Assembly: GCA_021798575.1 (NCBI GenBank)
Contig: JAJZGI010000013.1
Location: forward strand, 1-42,497
DNA: 42,497 nucleotides
DNA from: Pseudomonadota bacterium
GTDB taxonomy: Bacteria; Pseudomonadota; Alphaproteobacteria; Acetobacterales; Acetobacteraceae
Direction: 5' to 3'
In this document: in pieces, positions 1 to 8,323 of the stretch
How the letters are laid out: each line of letters begins with the position of its first letter
How positions within the stretch are numbered: the first letter of the stretch is position 1
Notes under the pieces: model-generated
What the model was told of the DNA's origin: nothing
Database searches by the model: none
What the model saw: the letters and a program-made list of their open reading frames with translations, nothing else
Made by a program: the position numbers and the translations under genes

Positions 1-44
1 GCGTAGCGATCAAACCCAGCCGTCGAAAATGTCGTCTGCTTCAA
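1..44 (-). CDS. Transposase, N-terminal fragment (left IS copy)
   Basis: Fourteen codons plus two bases are visible before the window edge. They begin at a TTG with a G-rich ribosome-binding site just upstream (CAGGGGGCAG) and read MKQTTFSTAGFDRY. Known IS5-family transposases often start with similar KQxTF-x-AGF sequence. Codon 4 is ACG here but ATG in the right-hand copy (base 34 versus 42463). The TTG rather than that ATG is therefore the likely start in both copies. The gene is cut by the window, so activity cannot be judged. Confidence 0.7.
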   Translation of the reverse strand, partial: MKQTTFSTAGFDRY

Positions 45-121
45 TGCTGCCCCCTGCCCATGCAGGAGTAGTGTACAAAATTCAAAACGAACAGGGAATC
101 ATAATGTTATGCAGAGGTTCC
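1..121 (-). mobile_element. Left boundary: partial IS5-family insertion sequence
   Basis: The first 121 bases are the exact inverse of 42376-42496 except for one base. The outer IS end lies at 121 and reads GGAACCTCTGCATAAC inward on the minus strand. It abuts TTAA (122-125), which fits the YTAR target preferred by IS5-type elements. The element continues out of the window, so its length and other end are unknown. It lies 23 bases downstream of the moeA stop and breaks no visible gene. The family call rests on the target motif and the first residues of the transposase. Confidence 0.85.
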
Positions 122-144
122 TTAACCCTATAGATCCCCGCAAA

Positions 145-1338
145 CTAATCCTCCAGGCGGAGGATCTCCACCGGCTCGCCCGCCGCCTGGGCGGGTTGGT
201 GAGGCTGGCGGCGGATCAGCGCCCCAGCCCGCGCCAGCGTGCCCAGCATCCCGGAATCCTGCACGGGAAACGCTGTCACCACCCAGCCGCGCGCGTCCGC
301 GCGGAGGCTGCCACGCACATAATCCTCCCGCGCGTCGTTCGCCGGCAGTGCCGCGCCCAGAATTGCCGGCTCCAGGCGCGGCGCGTCCCCCGGCAGGCCG
401 CTCAGCCGCTCGATCGCCGGGCGCAGGAACAGCACCGCGCAGACATAGGCTGAAACGGGGTTGCCCGGCAGGCCGAGCACCGGCAGCTCCGCCATCCGCC
501 CGAACATCAGGGGTTTGCCTGGGCGCATCGCGATCTTCCAGAAATCCAGCGTGAGCCCGCGCGCAGCCAGCGCCGGTTGCACCAGGTCGTGGTCCCCCAC
601 GCTGGCCCCGCCCGTGGTCACCAACAAGTCAGCCCCGCGCGCCGCATCCGCGCCCGCGGCGATCGCGCCCATGTCATCGCCCGCGATCGGCAGCACGACC
701 GGCTGCGCGCCGAGCGAAGCCACCAGCGCCGCCAGCGCGTGGGCGTTGGAGCACACAACACCGCCCGGCCTGACCTGTTCACCGGGCCAGGAGATCTCAT
801 CGCCGGTGGCGAGAATCGCCACCACCGGGCGGCGATGCACATGCAGCCAGGGCTGGTTGGCCGCCGCCGCGAGGCCGATATCGCGCGCGCTCAGGCGCTG
901 CCCGGCGCCAAGCAACACGTCGCCCGCGGCAAAATCCTGCCCCATGGGGCGAATATGCCGCCCGCGCCGCGCCGCCTCATGCAATGTTATCACGCCGTCT
1001 ACCGCCGTCGCGTTCTCCTGCATCAGCACTGTATCCGCGCCCGGGGGCACGAAGCTGCCGGTGAACAGCCGCACCGCCTCGCCCGGGGCGACCGCGCCGG
1101 CGAACGGATGCCCAGCCGGGGCCACGCCCACCACGCGCAGCTTAGCCCCCGCCACGCCATCCGCCGCGCGCAGGGCGTAGCCGTCCATGGCCGAGATGTC
1201 CGCCGGCGGCTGCGTGAGCCGCGCCAGCAACGGCGCCGCCAGCACCCTGCCCCAGCCCTGCGCCAGGCTGATGCTCTCCGCCCTGGTGGGGTGCATCGCC
1301 GCCACAATCCTCGCCCGGGCTGCATCCACCGAGATCAT
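145..1338 (-). CDS. moeA: Molybdopterin molybdenumtransferase MoeA
   Basis: This 397-aa cytoplasmic enzyme inserts molybdate into adenylylated molybdopterin, the last step of basic molybdenum cofactor synthesis. Visible MoeA signatures are SAMDGYAL near residue 50, the [11 protein letters not shown] loop in the central MoCF domain, [10 protein letters not shown] and [11 protein letters not shown], followed by the C-terminal beta domain. The length is normal for the family. The ATG overlaps the moaC stop as ATGA, so translation is probably coupled. It is the last gene of the ppiD-trp-moa operon. An IS copy lies 23 bases after its stop, so whatever normally follows is displaced. Confidence 0.95.
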   Translation of the reverse strand: MISVDAARARIVAAMHPTRAESISLAQGWGRVLAAPLLARLTQPPADISAMDGYALRAADGVAGAKLRVVGVAPAGHPFAGAVAPGEAVRLFTGSFVPPGADTVLMQENATAVDGVITLHEAARRGRHIRPMGQDFAAGDVLLGAGQRLSARDIGLAAAANQPWLHVHRRPVVAILATGDEISWPGEQVRPGGVVCSNAHALAALVASLGAQPVVLPIAGDDMGAIAAGADAARGADLLVTTGGASVGDHDLVQPALAARGLTLDFWKIAMRPGKPLMFGRMAELPVLGLPGNPVSAYVCAVLFLRPAIERLSGLPGDAPRLEPAILGAALPANDAREDYVRGSLRADARGWVVTAFPVQDSGMLGTLARAGALIRRQPHQPAQAAGEPVEILRLED

Positions 1339-1805
1339 GGCTGCACAAACTCGCCGGATTTGCCGCCGGATTTCTGCACCACGCGCACCTCCTCGATGCG
1401 CATCCCCCGGTCGACCGCCTTCAGCATGTCATAGATCGTCAGCGCCGCCACGCTCACCGCCGTCAGCGCCTCCATCTCCACGCCGGTGCGCCCGGTGGTG
1501 CGCACGGTGGCCGCGATCTCCACGGCATCCTCCGCGAGGCTCAGCTCCACCGCCACGGCGGAGAGCGGCAGCGGGTGGCACAGCGGGATAAGCTCAGCCG
1601 TGCGCTTGGCCGCCATGATCCCGGCCAGGCGCGCGACCGCCAGCACGTCACCCTTGGCCGCCTTGCCCTCGCCGATCAACGCGCGGGTCGCCGCCTGCAT
1701 CACCACCCGGCCACGCGCGGTGGCCTCCCGCACGGTCTCCTCCTTGGCGGACACATCCACCATGCGCGCCGCACCGGATTCATCGAGATGCGTGAGCTTA
1801 CTCAC
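1335..1805 (-). CDS. moaC: Cyclic pyranopterin monophosphate synthase MoaC
   Basis: This 156-aa enzyme converts the MoaA product 3',8-cyclo-GTP into cyclic pyranopterin monophosphate, an early step of molybdenum cofactor synthesis. The MoaC hallmarks are clear: LIPLCHPL, then [20 protein letters not shown], and the terminal KSGGKSG lysine/glycine motif. The start is a GTG that overlaps the trpC stop (GTGA), and the stop overlaps the moeA start (ATGA). Length and sequence are complete for the family. Its place between trpC and moeA is a recurring alphaproteobacterial arrangement; no functional link with tryptophan synthesis is implied. Confidence 0.96.
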   Translation of the reverse strand: MSKLTHLDESGAARMVDVSAKEETVREATARGRVVMQAATRALIGEGKAAKGDVLAVARLAGIMAAKRTAELIPLCHPLPLSAVAVELSLAEDAVEIAATVRTTGRTGVEMEALTAVSVAALTIYDMLKAVDRGMRIEEVRVVQKSGGKSGEFVQP

Positions 1806-2608
1806 GCAGCCCCCAGCAGCGCGCGTACGCCGACCGCCACGTCGGCCTCGCGCATCAGGGCCTCGCCGACCAGAAAACCCTGTACGCCCGCACCCTGCAA
1901 CCGGCGCACATCTGCCGCGGTTTTAATGCCGGATTCGGAGATCAAAAACCGCTCCGGCGGGCAGAGTGCTGCCAGCCGCTCGGTGGTCTCCAGCGCCGTC
2001 ACCATCGTTTTCAGATTCCGGTTGTTGATCCCCAGCAGCGGCGTTTGCAGCCCCATCGCGCGTTCCAGTTCGGCCTCGTCATGCACCTCGACCAGCACAT
2101 CCATGTCCAGCGCGCGGGCCAGCGTCTCCAGCTCGCGTACGTGCTCATCGCTAAGCGCCGCCATGATCAACAGAATACAATCCGCACCCATCGCCCGGCT
2201 CTCATAGACCTGCCAAGCGTCCAGGATGAAATCCTTGCGCAGCATCGGCAGGCGCGCCGCCGCCCGCGCCGCCGCAAAATGCGCCACGGTGCCTTGAAAA
2301 TACTTTTCGTCTGTCAGCACGGAGAGGCACGCGGCACCACCTTGCGCGTAGGCTGCGGCCAGCGCTGCGGGGTCGAAATCCGCGCGGATCAACCCGCCCG
2401 AGGGCGAGGCTTTTTTGATCTCCGTGATCAACCCGGCCCGCGCCGCCGCCGCATCCATGAGCGCCCGGCCGAAGCCGCGCGGCCTGTCCGCCATCGCCGC
2501 CCGCTGCCTCATCTCCGGGAGCGGCGTCACATCCCTCAGGCGCGCCACTTCGAGCCGCTTGTCGGCGCAGATTTTTGCCAGAATATCGTCCGGCATCATC
2601 ATGTTCAC
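1802..2608 (-). CDS. trpC: Indole-3-glycerol-phosphate synthase TrpC
   Basis: This 268-aa (beta/alpha)8-barrel enzyme closes the indole ring from CdRP. Visible signatures are [12 protein letters not shown] with the catalytic lysine, [31 protein letters not shown] and the phosphate-binding SESGI. It is monofunctional, with no fused TrpF domain. The GTG start overlaps the trpD stop as GTGA. ATG codons at positions 3, 4 and 5 are alternative starts, but the overlap pattern shared with neighbouring genes favours GTG. trpF, trpB and trpA are not in the window and must be elsewhere. Confidence 0.96.
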   Translation of the reverse strand: MNMMMPDDILAKICADKRLEVARLRDVTPLPEMRQRAAMADRPRGFGRALMDAAAARAGLITEIKKASPSGGLIRADFDPAALAAAYAQGGAACLSVLTDEKYFQGTVAHFAAARAAARLPMLRKDFILDAWQVYESRAMGADCILLIMAALSDEHVRELETLARALDMDVLVEVHDEAELERAMGLQTPLLGINNRNLKTMVTALETTERLAALCPPERFLISESGIKTAADVRRLQGAGVQGFLVGEALMREADVAVGVRALLGAA

Positions 2609-3624
2609 GGGTGGACCTCCTTCGAAGCTTTTTTCAGCGCCTCCAGCACGCGCGCTGCCCCGCCATTATCTATCGCCGCCGCCGCCAGCGCCACGCCATC
2701 CGGCAGAGTCGTGACCCTGCCCGCCACCATCAACGCCGCCGCCGCGTTGAACAATACCGTCTGCCGGTAGCCGTTCACCGCACCCGCCAGCACCGCGCGC
2801 AGGGCCGCCGCATTCTCCTGCGCATCGCCACCTCGCAGTTCAGCCAGCGGCACCGGCGCCAGCCCGGCATCCTGCGGCGTCAGTGTGAATTCGCGCAACT
2901 GTCCATCCTGCACGGCGACGACCAGGCTCGGCCCCGCCAGGGTGAGCTCATCAAGCCCTTGGCTATGCACCACCCAGGCTGAGCGCGTGCCCAGGTCGCG
3001 CAGCGTCTCGGCTACCGGGCGCAGCCATACGGGGTCGAACACGCCGACCAGTTGACGTTTTACCCCGGCGGGATTCGCCATCGGCCCGGTGAGGTTGAAA
3101 ATCGTGCGCACGCCAAGCTCGACGCGCACCGGCGCGGCGTGGCGCAGCGCCGGATGGTGGCGCGGGGCAAACAGAAACACGCAGCCGACCTCCGCCAGAA
3201 TGCCGGGCAGGCGCGCAATCGGCGGCTCGATATCCACGTCCAGCGCCAGCAGCACGTCCGCGCCGCCGGCGCGCGACGAGAGCGCGCGGTTGCCATGCTT
3301 GGCCACGGGAACGCCACAGGCCGCCAGCACCAGGGTCACGGCGGTGGAGATATTGAGGCTCGCGGCGCCATCACCCCCCGTGCCGCACACGTCCATCGCG
3401 TCCGCCGGTGCCGCCACCTCGCTCATGCGCGCGCGCATCGCGGTCACCGCGCCGGTCAGCTCCGCCACGGTCTCGCCGCGCACCCGCATCGCCATCAACA
3501 TCCCGCCGATCTGCGCCGGCGTCGCCTGCCCGTCCATCACTACGCCGAACGCCGCGGCGGACTCCGCCACGCTCAGCGTCTCCCCCGCCGCCAGGCGCGC
3601 CAACACTTGTTTCAGCCCGCTCAT
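2605..3624 (-). CDS. trpD: Anthranilate phosphoribosyltransferase TrpD
   Basis: This 339-aa enzyme transfers phosphoribose from PRPP to anthranilate. It shows the PRPP loop VCGTGGDG, then [12 protein letters not shown], the anthranilate-contact stretch [25 protein letters not shown], and HSQGLDEL near the C terminus. The length is standard and no catalytic motif is missing. The start overlaps the trpG stop (ATGA) and the stop overlaps the trpC GTG. TrpD is separate from TrpG, unlike the fused TrpGD of some enterobacteria. Confidence 0.97.
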   Translation of the reverse strand: MSGLKQVLARLAAGETLSVAESAAAFGVVMDGQATPAQIGGMLMAMRVRGETVAELTGAVTAMRARMSEVAAPADAMDVCGTGGDGAASLNISTAVTLVLAACGVPVAKHGNRALSSRAGGADVLLALDVDIEPPIARLPGILAEVGCVFLFAPRHHPALRHAAPVRVELGVRTIFNLTGPMANPAGVKRQLVGVFDPVWLRPVAETLRDLGTRSAWVVHSQGLDELTLAGPSLVVAVQDGQLREFTLTPQDAGLAPVPLAELRGGDAQENAAALRAVLAGAVNGYRQTVLFNAAAALMVAGRVTTLPDGVALAAAAIDNGGAARVLEALKKASKEVHP

Positions 3625-4214
3625 GCCGCTGCCCGCCCGTGCTCCCGCGCGAGGCGCAGAAAATTCCCCAGAATCTCATGCCCATGGCTGGTCGCGATGC
3701 TCTCAGGGTGAAACTGCACGCCGTACATCGGCAGGCTCTCGTGCCGCAGCCCCATGATTACGCCATCCTCGGTCGCCGCCGTCGCCACCAACGCCTCCGG
3801 CAGGCTGGAGCGCTGCACGATCAAGGAATGATAGCGCGTCGCCATGAAAGGGTCCGGCAAGCCTGCGAACACGTCGCTGTTCTCATGGCGGATCGGGCTC
3901 ACCTTGCCGTGCATCGGCTGGGCGGCGCGCACCACCTGCCCGCCAAAGGCCTGGCCGATGGCCTGATGCCCAAGGCAGACCCCCAGCAGCGGCAGGCCCG
4001 CCTGCGCCGCGCCGCGCACGAGTTCCACGCAGATCCCCGCCTCGTTGGGCGTGCACGGGCCGGGCGAGAGGACGATCGCCTCCGGCGTCAGCGCCAACGC
4101 CTGCGCCACGCTGAGCTTGTCGTTGCGGTGCACCTCGCATTGCGCCCCTAAATCCCCGAAAAATTGCACGAGGTTCCAGGTGAAGCTGTCGTAATTGTCG
4201 ATCAGCAGGATCAT
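3621..4214 (-). CDS. trpG: Anthranilate synthase glutamine amidotransferase subunit
   Basis: This 197-aa class I amidotransferase releases ammonia from glutamine for TrpE. It begins with the typical [15 protein letters not shown]. The nucleophile is Cys80 in GVCLGHQ, with His169 and Glu171 in FHPES completing the triad. HGKVSPI and the RYHSL stretch are also family features. The start chosen overlaps the trpE stop (ATGA). The frame stays open upstream to 4556, but that extension lies inside trpE and lacks amidotransferase sequence. No separate pabA is visible, so a shared role in folate synthesis is possible but unproven. Confidence 0.96.
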   Translation of the reverse strand: MILLIDNYDSFTWNLVQFFGDLGAQCEVHRNDKLSVAQALALTPEAIVLSPGPCTPNEAGICVELVRGAAQAGLPLLGVCLGHQAIGQAFGGQVVRAAQPMHGKVSPIRHENSDVFAGLPDPFMATRYHSLIVQRSSLPEALVATAATEDGVIMGLRHESLPMYGVQFHPESIATSHGHEILGNFLRLAREHGRAAA

Positions 4215-5725
4215 TCGCCTCGCTCCGGCGCACTGACATAGCGCTGCGCGTCCTCCGCCGCACGGAACAGCGCGCGCGCCTTCTGCACGCTCTCGGCATA
4301 TTCCGCCGCCGGGTCCGAGTCCGCCACCACGCCCACGCCGGCCTGCACATACATCACGCCATCCTTCACCAGCGCGGTGCGCAGGCCGATGCAGGTGTCC
4401 ATTGTCCCGTTCGCGGCAAAGTAGCCGATGCACCCGGCATAGAGCCCGCGCCGGGAGGGCTCCAGCTCCTCGATGATCTGCATCGCCCGCACCTTGGGCG
4501 CACCAGACAGCGTACCCGCCGGAAAACCCGCCACCAGCGCGTCCAGCGCGTCGCAATCCGGGCGCAGCCTGCCCTCCACGGTCGAGGAGATATGCATGAC
4601 ATGCGAGAATCGCTCGATCGCGAAGCTCTCGACTACCCGCACGGAGCCGATCTCGGCCACCCGCCCGACGTCGTTACGCCCGAGGTCGAGCAGCATGAGG
4701 TGCTCGGCCCGCTCTTTGGGGTCGGCCAACAGCTCGGCCTCCAGCGCCAGATCCTCGGCATGGTCCACGCCGCGCCGGCGCGTACCCGCCAGCGGGCGGA
4801 TCGTCACCACGCCGCCGCGCAGCCGCACCAAAATCTCGGGGCTGGAGCCGACCGCGACAAAACCGCCGAAATCCAGATAGAACAAAAACGGCGCGGGATT
4901 GATCCGCCGCAGGCTGCGGTAGAGCGCGAAGGGCGGCAGCGTGAAAGGCGCCTCGAACCGCTGGCTCGGCACGACCTGGAACACATCCCCCGCGCGGATA
5001 TAGTTTTTTGCAGTTTCCACCATGCCGAGGAACTCCTCCTCGCTCATGTTGGCGCTCTGCTCGATCGGCGCCGCCTCGCCGCCGTGCAGCCGTGGCACCG
5101 GCTGCTCCAGCGCGCGCGCCACCTCCTTTAACCGCAGCTGCGCGCTGGCATAGGCCGCCTGGGCAGAGATTCCGGCGCGCGGATACACCGGTGCGGCAAT
5201 TGTCATCTCGTCGGTCACGCCGTCGAAGATGACGAACACGCCCGGACGCACCAGGATCGCATCCGGAATCCCCAGGACATCCGGATTTTGCTCGGGCAGT
5301 TTTTCCATCAGCCGGACCATGTCGTAGCCCAGATACCCTGAGAGCCCGCCGGTCATCGGCGGCAGGCCCTCCGGCACGTCCAGCCGCGTCTCGGCGATCA
5401 AGTCGCGCAGGCTCTCGAGCGGCGCGTCGCCCACCGGCAGAAACGCCTCCGGCTCGGTGCGGGCCTCGCGGTTGATCGTCACCACCCCGCGCTCGCAGCG
5501 CCAGACCAGGTCCGGCGCCATGCCGATTACCGAGTAGCGCCCGCGCGCCGTGCCACCCTCCACGCTCTCTAGCAGAAAGGAGAATTTTTTTCCGTGCGCC
5601 GCCTTCAGGAAGGCGGCGACCGGCGTCAGCAGGTCAGCGATCTCCTGGCGCCAGACCAGTGCGCCCCTGCCCTGCTCATAGGCCGCGCGAAAGGCGTCGT
5701 AACGGTCGACGGGCACCGCATTCAT
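4211..5725 (-). CDS. trpE: Anthranilate synthase component I
   Basis: This 504-aa enzyme makes anthranilate from chorismate with TrpG. The N-terminal domain holds the LLES tryptophan-binding motif (near residue 52), so feedback inhibition is expected. The C-terminal chorismate-binding domain shows the PSQRF stretch, [43 protein letters not shown] and GYFAANG. The ATG is 10 bases after the ppiD stop. I see no leader peptide or attenuator in that gap, so control probably comes from the promoter before ppiD and from feedback on the enzyme. Confidence 0.97.
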   Translation of the reverse strand: MNAVPVDRYDAFRAAYEQGRGALVWRQEIADLLTPVAAFLKAAHGKKFSFLLESVEGGTARGRYSVIGMAPDLVWRCERGVVTINREARTEPEAFLPVGDAPLESLRDLIAETRLDVPEGLPPMTGGLSGYLGYDMVRLMEKLPEQNPDVLGIPDAILVRPGVFVIFDGVTDEMTIAAPVYPRAGISAQAAYASAQLRLKEVARALEQPVPRLHGGEAAPIEQSANMSEEEFLGMVETAKNYIRAGDVFQVVPSQRFEAPFTLPPFALYRSLRRINPAPFLFYLDFGGFVAVGSSPEILVRLRGGVVTIRPLAGTRRRGVDHAEDLALEAELLADPKERAEHLMLLDLGRNDVGRVAEIGSVRVVESFAIERFSHVMHISSTVEGRLRPDCDALDALVAGFPAGTLSGAPKVRAMQIIEELEPSRRGLYAGCIGYFAANGTMDTCIGLRTALVKDGVMYVQAGVGVVADSDPAAEYAESVQKARALFRAAEDAQRYVSAPERGE

Positions 5726-5735
5726 CGGCGGCGCA

Positions 5736-7613
5736 TCATTGATACACCTGCGCGAGCAGCTTCTGGTCCACGGTCACGCTGTCCCGCGCCTCCAACCCGG
5801 CCAGGAAGCTCTCCCCGACGTCGTTCTGCATCGCCTTGTCCATCGCCTGGCGCACCTGGGTGGCCTGCTGCGGCGCCTGGGCCGGGGTTGGGTCGATCAC
5901 CTTCGCGACCACCGCGACGCTGAAGCCGGTGGCATTCTGCAGCATGGTCGCCTGCCCGGATTTCAACGAGAACAGAATGCTCGCCATCTGCGGTGTCATG
6001 CCCGCCGGTGGCGCGCCGCGGGTGAAGCCCGGCGTCATCGTGGTGCCAAAGCCCGCCGCGCCCGCCGCCGCATCGAGCGTCTGGCCACGGTTCACCGCCT
6101 CCATCAGATCCGCCGCCTTCACCTCAGCCTCGCGCGTCACCTGGTCCTTCGTCCAGTCGCTCAGCACGGCGGCCTGCACCTTGCCATAGGGCTGCACCGC
6201 GGCGGGCACGACCTGGTCCACCTCCAGCGCGTAATAGCTGCCGTCCGGGCCGTTCTGGAGCGCCGGCGGGTCGCCAGGGGCGGTTGCAAACGCGGTCTTC
6301 ACGATCGCGGCCCTTAACGCGGCGCCACCCGGGAGCGGCGCTGGCTTGCCGTCCGGCTTGTCGCCCTTGGCGTCCAGCGTGCCCTGCAACGCCACCAGCC
6401 CGAGGTTGGTGGGCAGCTGGTCCAGCGGTGTCTGCCCGGCGAGCGCATCCTGCAGGCCGTTCACATTCTGCGCCACCTGCGCCTGCGCCATTTGCAGTTG
6501 CAGCTGCTGCGTCACCTGCGCCCGCAGGGTGGCCGCATCCGGCCCGGTGGCGCTCACCTTGGTGACCTTGAACACGAACATGCCGGCCGGCCCCGCAATC
6601 GGCCCCACGACCTGCCCCGGCGTGGCGGCGAACACCGCCTGGCCCAGCGTCGGCGTCGGGATCTGCGTTTGCTGCGCGTCCTTCAGCACCAGCGAGGTCG
6701 CGTCAAAGTTTTTGGCCATGGCCTGCATCCGCGCCCATTTGGCGTGGTTTTTCCAGGCTGCCTCCAGCCGCGAGGAGGCCGCGAGATTACCCACCATCAG
6801 TACCTGCACGCTGCGCTGCGGGGTGCTGGGGTTGGCCGCGACCTGTCGGTCGATGCCCGCCTCGATATCCGCCGCGGCGACATGCTCCTGAGGTGCGAGC
6901 AGCGCGGGCGAGAGAATCACGAGCTTGATCGTCCGGGTCTCCGGCGCGGTGAACATGGCGGGATGGTTGCGCCAGTAGCGTTGCAGGATCGGCGCGGCGG
7001 GCGGGGCCGGGTTCGGCTGGGCCTTGAATTGGATATCCACCGTCTCGGCAAAACGCTGCTGGGCCAGGAAGGCGAACACCTGGTTGACCAGCTCATCTGG
7101 CGCGCTGACACCCGCCAGTACCGCGCCCAGCATCTCGCGGCTCGCGATATTATCCCGCACCTCGCCGATGAACGCATCCGGCGTACTGTTGTTCTGCTGG
7201 AGCACCTGCGCGAACTGCGCCTTGTTGAACACGCCGCCGACCTGGAACGCGGAGATGCCGTCGATCTCCTGGCGGATCGCGGCAGGCGGCGCCACCACCC
7301 CCAGACGCTGCTCCTCATGGTTCAGCACCGCCTGGCGCAGCGCGCCCGCCAGCGCCACCTGCGCCATATGCTGGCGCGCCGCCAGGCTGGGCTCACCCTG
7401 GGCCGACTGCTCCGCCTGGTTCAGCGCGCTCTGATATGCGGCCTGCACCTGCGCCACATCGACCGGCTTGCCCGCGACCTGCGCCACCGAGGTGGAGCTG
7501 CCAACGAGCGAGACGACGTTGGAGATGCCCCAGAACACGAAGACCGCGATGAGGAGGCCAAAAAAGACCCGCGCGACCCAATTTTCCAGTAACTTGCGAA
7601 CCCAGACCAGCAT
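5736..7613 (-). CDS. ppiD: PpiD-like periplasmic peptidylprolyl isomerase (SurA_N domain)
   Basis: This 625-aa protein is anchored in the inner membrane by one N-terminal helix (about residues 14-36) and faces the periplasm. PpiD-type proteins assist folding of secreted proteins near the Sec exit. After the anchor comes a SurA_N-like helical domain (about 40-200), then a weakly conserved parvulin region (about 225-350, with LVLKDAQQTQIPTPTLGQAVFAATP split across it) and a long C-terminal chaperone-like part. The parvulin core looks degenerate, so isomerase activity is uncertain. It is the first gene of the operon with trp and moa genes, a common Acetobacteraceae order. Confidence 0.88.
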   Translation of the reverse strand: MLVWVRKLLENWVARVFFGLLIAVFVFWGISNVVSLVGSSTSVAQVAGKPVDVAQVQAAYQSALNQAEQSAQGEPSLAARQHMAQVALAGALRQAVLNHEEQRLGVVAPPAAIRQEIDGISAFQVGGVFNKAQFAQVLQQNNSTPDAFIGEVRDNIASREMLGAVLAGVSAPDELVNQVFAFLAQQRFAETVDIQFKAQPNPAPPAAPILQRYWRNHPAMFTAPETRTIKLVILSPALLAPQEHVAAADIEAGIDRQVAANPSTPQRSVQVLMVGNLAASSRLEAAWKNHAKWARMQAMAKNFDATSLVLKDAQQTQIPTPTLGQAVFAATPGQVVGPIAGPAGMFVFKVTKVSATGPDAATLRAQVTQQLQLQMAQAQVAQNVNGLQDALAGQTPLDQLPTNLGLVALQGTLDAKGDKPDGKPAPLPGGAALRAAIVKTAFATAPGDPPALQNGPDGSYYALEVDQVVPAAVQPYGKVQAAVLSDWTKDQVTREAEVKAADLMEAVNRGQTLDAAAGAAGFGTTMTPGFTRGAPPAGMTPQMASILFSLKSGQATMLQNATGFSVAVVAKVIDPTPAQAPQQATQVRQAMDKAMQNDVGESFLAGLEARDSVTVDQKLLAQVYQ

Positions 7614-7634
7614 GTGCCCTATTTACCCCAAACC

Positions 7635-7656
7635 GCCGCCTCTATAGCTAGGCGGC
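7635..7656. promoter_or_regulatory. Inverted repeat over the ppiD -10 element
   Basis: GCCGCC (7635-7640) and GGCGGC (7651-7656) form a perfect 6-bp inverted repeat with a 10-bp spacer. The spacer contains the candidate -10 hexamer of the ppiD operon. Position and symmetry suit a repressor site, but no known regulator motif is recognised, and GC-rich arms can arise by chance in this genome. Confidence 0.35.
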
Positions 7657-7669
7657 CCGAACTGGGCAA
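7641..7669 (-). promoter_or_regulatory. Candidate sigma-70 promoter of the ppiD-trp-moa operon
   Basis: On the minus strand, TTGCCC (7664-7669) and TATAGA (7641-7646) are separated by exactly 17 bases. The predicted transcript start near 7634 would leave about 20 bases before the ppiD ATG. No other promoter-like sequence with such spacing was seen between the genes from ppiD to moeA. Confidence 0.5.
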
Positions 7670-7689
7670 ATTGCAGGAGCCGGACCAAA

Positions 7690-8058
7690 ATGCGCGTTTC
7701 ACCCACCAACTATTCCGAGGCGACACGCGCCGCGATCATCATGATCTCGGGAATCTATGCCATCGCCGGGCTGCTGGTGGGGTTCTCGACCCGCAACATC
7801 AAGCTCACGGGCATCGCCTACATCGCGGCGCTACTGGGCGCCCTGGCGCTGTGCAACGGCATCATCTTCCTGTTCCAGTGGCTCAGCCTGCCGAAGGCCG
7901 AAGCCCAACTCACCCACGCGATCTCGACCCATGACGGCGAGGGCTTCGCCCGCCACATCATCCGCCGGGAGATGGCCAGGCGAGTTCAACCGATCGGTGG
8001 AATCGCCTTCAGCATCGGCTTTCTGGTGGCGGTTATCGCATGCCTTCTAATGCATTAA
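7690..8058 (+). CDS. Hypothetical small membrane protein (three TM segments)
   Basis: I do not recognise a family for this 122-aa protein. It has three hydrophobic segments at about residues 15-33, 39-63 and 101-120. Between the second and third lies a soluble stretch with several charged residues and a histidine pair. A purine-rich ribosome-binding site (GCAGGAG) precedes the ATG by about 10 bases. It is divergent from the ppiD operon, and its last 26 bases overlap the end of a small gene on the other strand. Codon usage resembles the neighbours. It may be a conserved hypothetical of the family; no function is proposed. Confidence 0.7.
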   Translation: MRVSPTNYSEATRAAIIMISGIYAIAGLLVGFSTRNIKLTGIAYIAALLGALALCNGIIFLFQWLSLPKAEAQLTHAISTHDGEGFARHIIRREMARRVQPIGGIAFSIGFLVAVIACLLMH

Positions 8059-8197
8059 AGTACCAGCTTTTAATCGCGGATTTCTTGGGCACTTTGGCCG
8101 CGCGGCGGCGTGGCGGGTTGACGCACTCGATATCCATGGCCCGCACCAAAAGCAAGACAGCGATCGAAACGCCAAAAACAACCAAAAATTGCAACAT
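8033..8197 (-). CDS. Small 54-aa membrane protein with a basic tail
   Basis: This short frame begins MLQFLVVFGVSIAVLLLVRA, a single hydrophobic helix, and continues with an arginine/lysine-rich tail (PPRRRAAKVPKKSAIK) ending WYFNALEGMR. A near-ideal AAGGAG sits at 8205-8210, seven bases before the ATG. A good promoter (TTGACC, 18 bases, CATAAT) lies just upstream. Together these make it more likely a real gene than chance. It overlaps the convergent 122-aa gene by 26 bases. Two palindromes flank or overlap its promoter. The function is unknown; a membrane-anchored basic peptide could touch nucleic acid, lipid or a polymer surface, but that is speculation. Confidence 0.65.
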   Translation of the reverse strand: MLQFLVVFGVSIAVLLLVRAMDIECVNPPRRRAAKVPKKSAIKSWYFNALEGMR

Positions 8198-8222
8198 GGC
8201 CCTACTCCTTCACCGTAGGCCT

Positions 8223-8252
8223 ATTATGTTGCATTGCAGCATGTGAGGTCAA
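8223..8252 (-). promoter_or_regulatory. Candidate sigma-70 promoter of the 54-aa gene
   Basis: On the minus strand, TTGACC (8247-8252) and CATAAT (8223-8228) are 18 bases apart, each one or two bases off consensus. Transcription would start near 8215, about 18 bases before the ATG at 8197. This is among the best promoter matches in the window. Confidence 0.55.
8227..8241. promoter_or_regulatory. Operator-like palindrome 1 (imperfect PhaR-type site)
   Basis: TGTTGC-ATT-GCAGCA is an imperfect copy of the palindrome at 8260-8274, with one mismatch in the left arm. It touches the -10 element of the 54-aa gene. The centres of the two sites are 33 bp apart, about three helical turns. Confidence 0.4.
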
Positions 8253-8259
8253 TAAAAAT

Positions 8260-8274
8260 TGCTGCATAGCAGCA
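8260..8274. promoter_or_regulatory. Operator-like palindrome 2 (CTGC-N3-GCAG, PhaR-type)
   Basis: TGCTGC-ATA-GCAGCA is a perfect 6-bp inverted repeat. Its core CTGC-N3-GCAG matches the TGC-rich site reported for PhaR, the polyhydroxyalkanoate-sensing repressor of Paracoccus. It lies eight bases upstream of the -35 of the 54-aa gene and 50 bases before tpiA. Which gene it controls, and whether PhaR is the binder, is inference. Confidence 0.45.
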
Positions 8275-8323
8275 TGCAGTTTTTCGACAGACTGTCGGAG
8301 GCCAGGTTTATGAGAGGTGGACG

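Noticed and set aside
4215-4556. N-terminal extension of trpG
   Set aside because: It lies inside trpE in another frame, and the [11 protein letters not shown] start at 4214 with ATGA overlap is typical.
8040-8246. 68-aa plus-strand frame between the 122-aa gene and tpiA
   Set aside because: No ribosome-binding site and no domain; the minus-strand 54-aa frame in the same place has far better signals.
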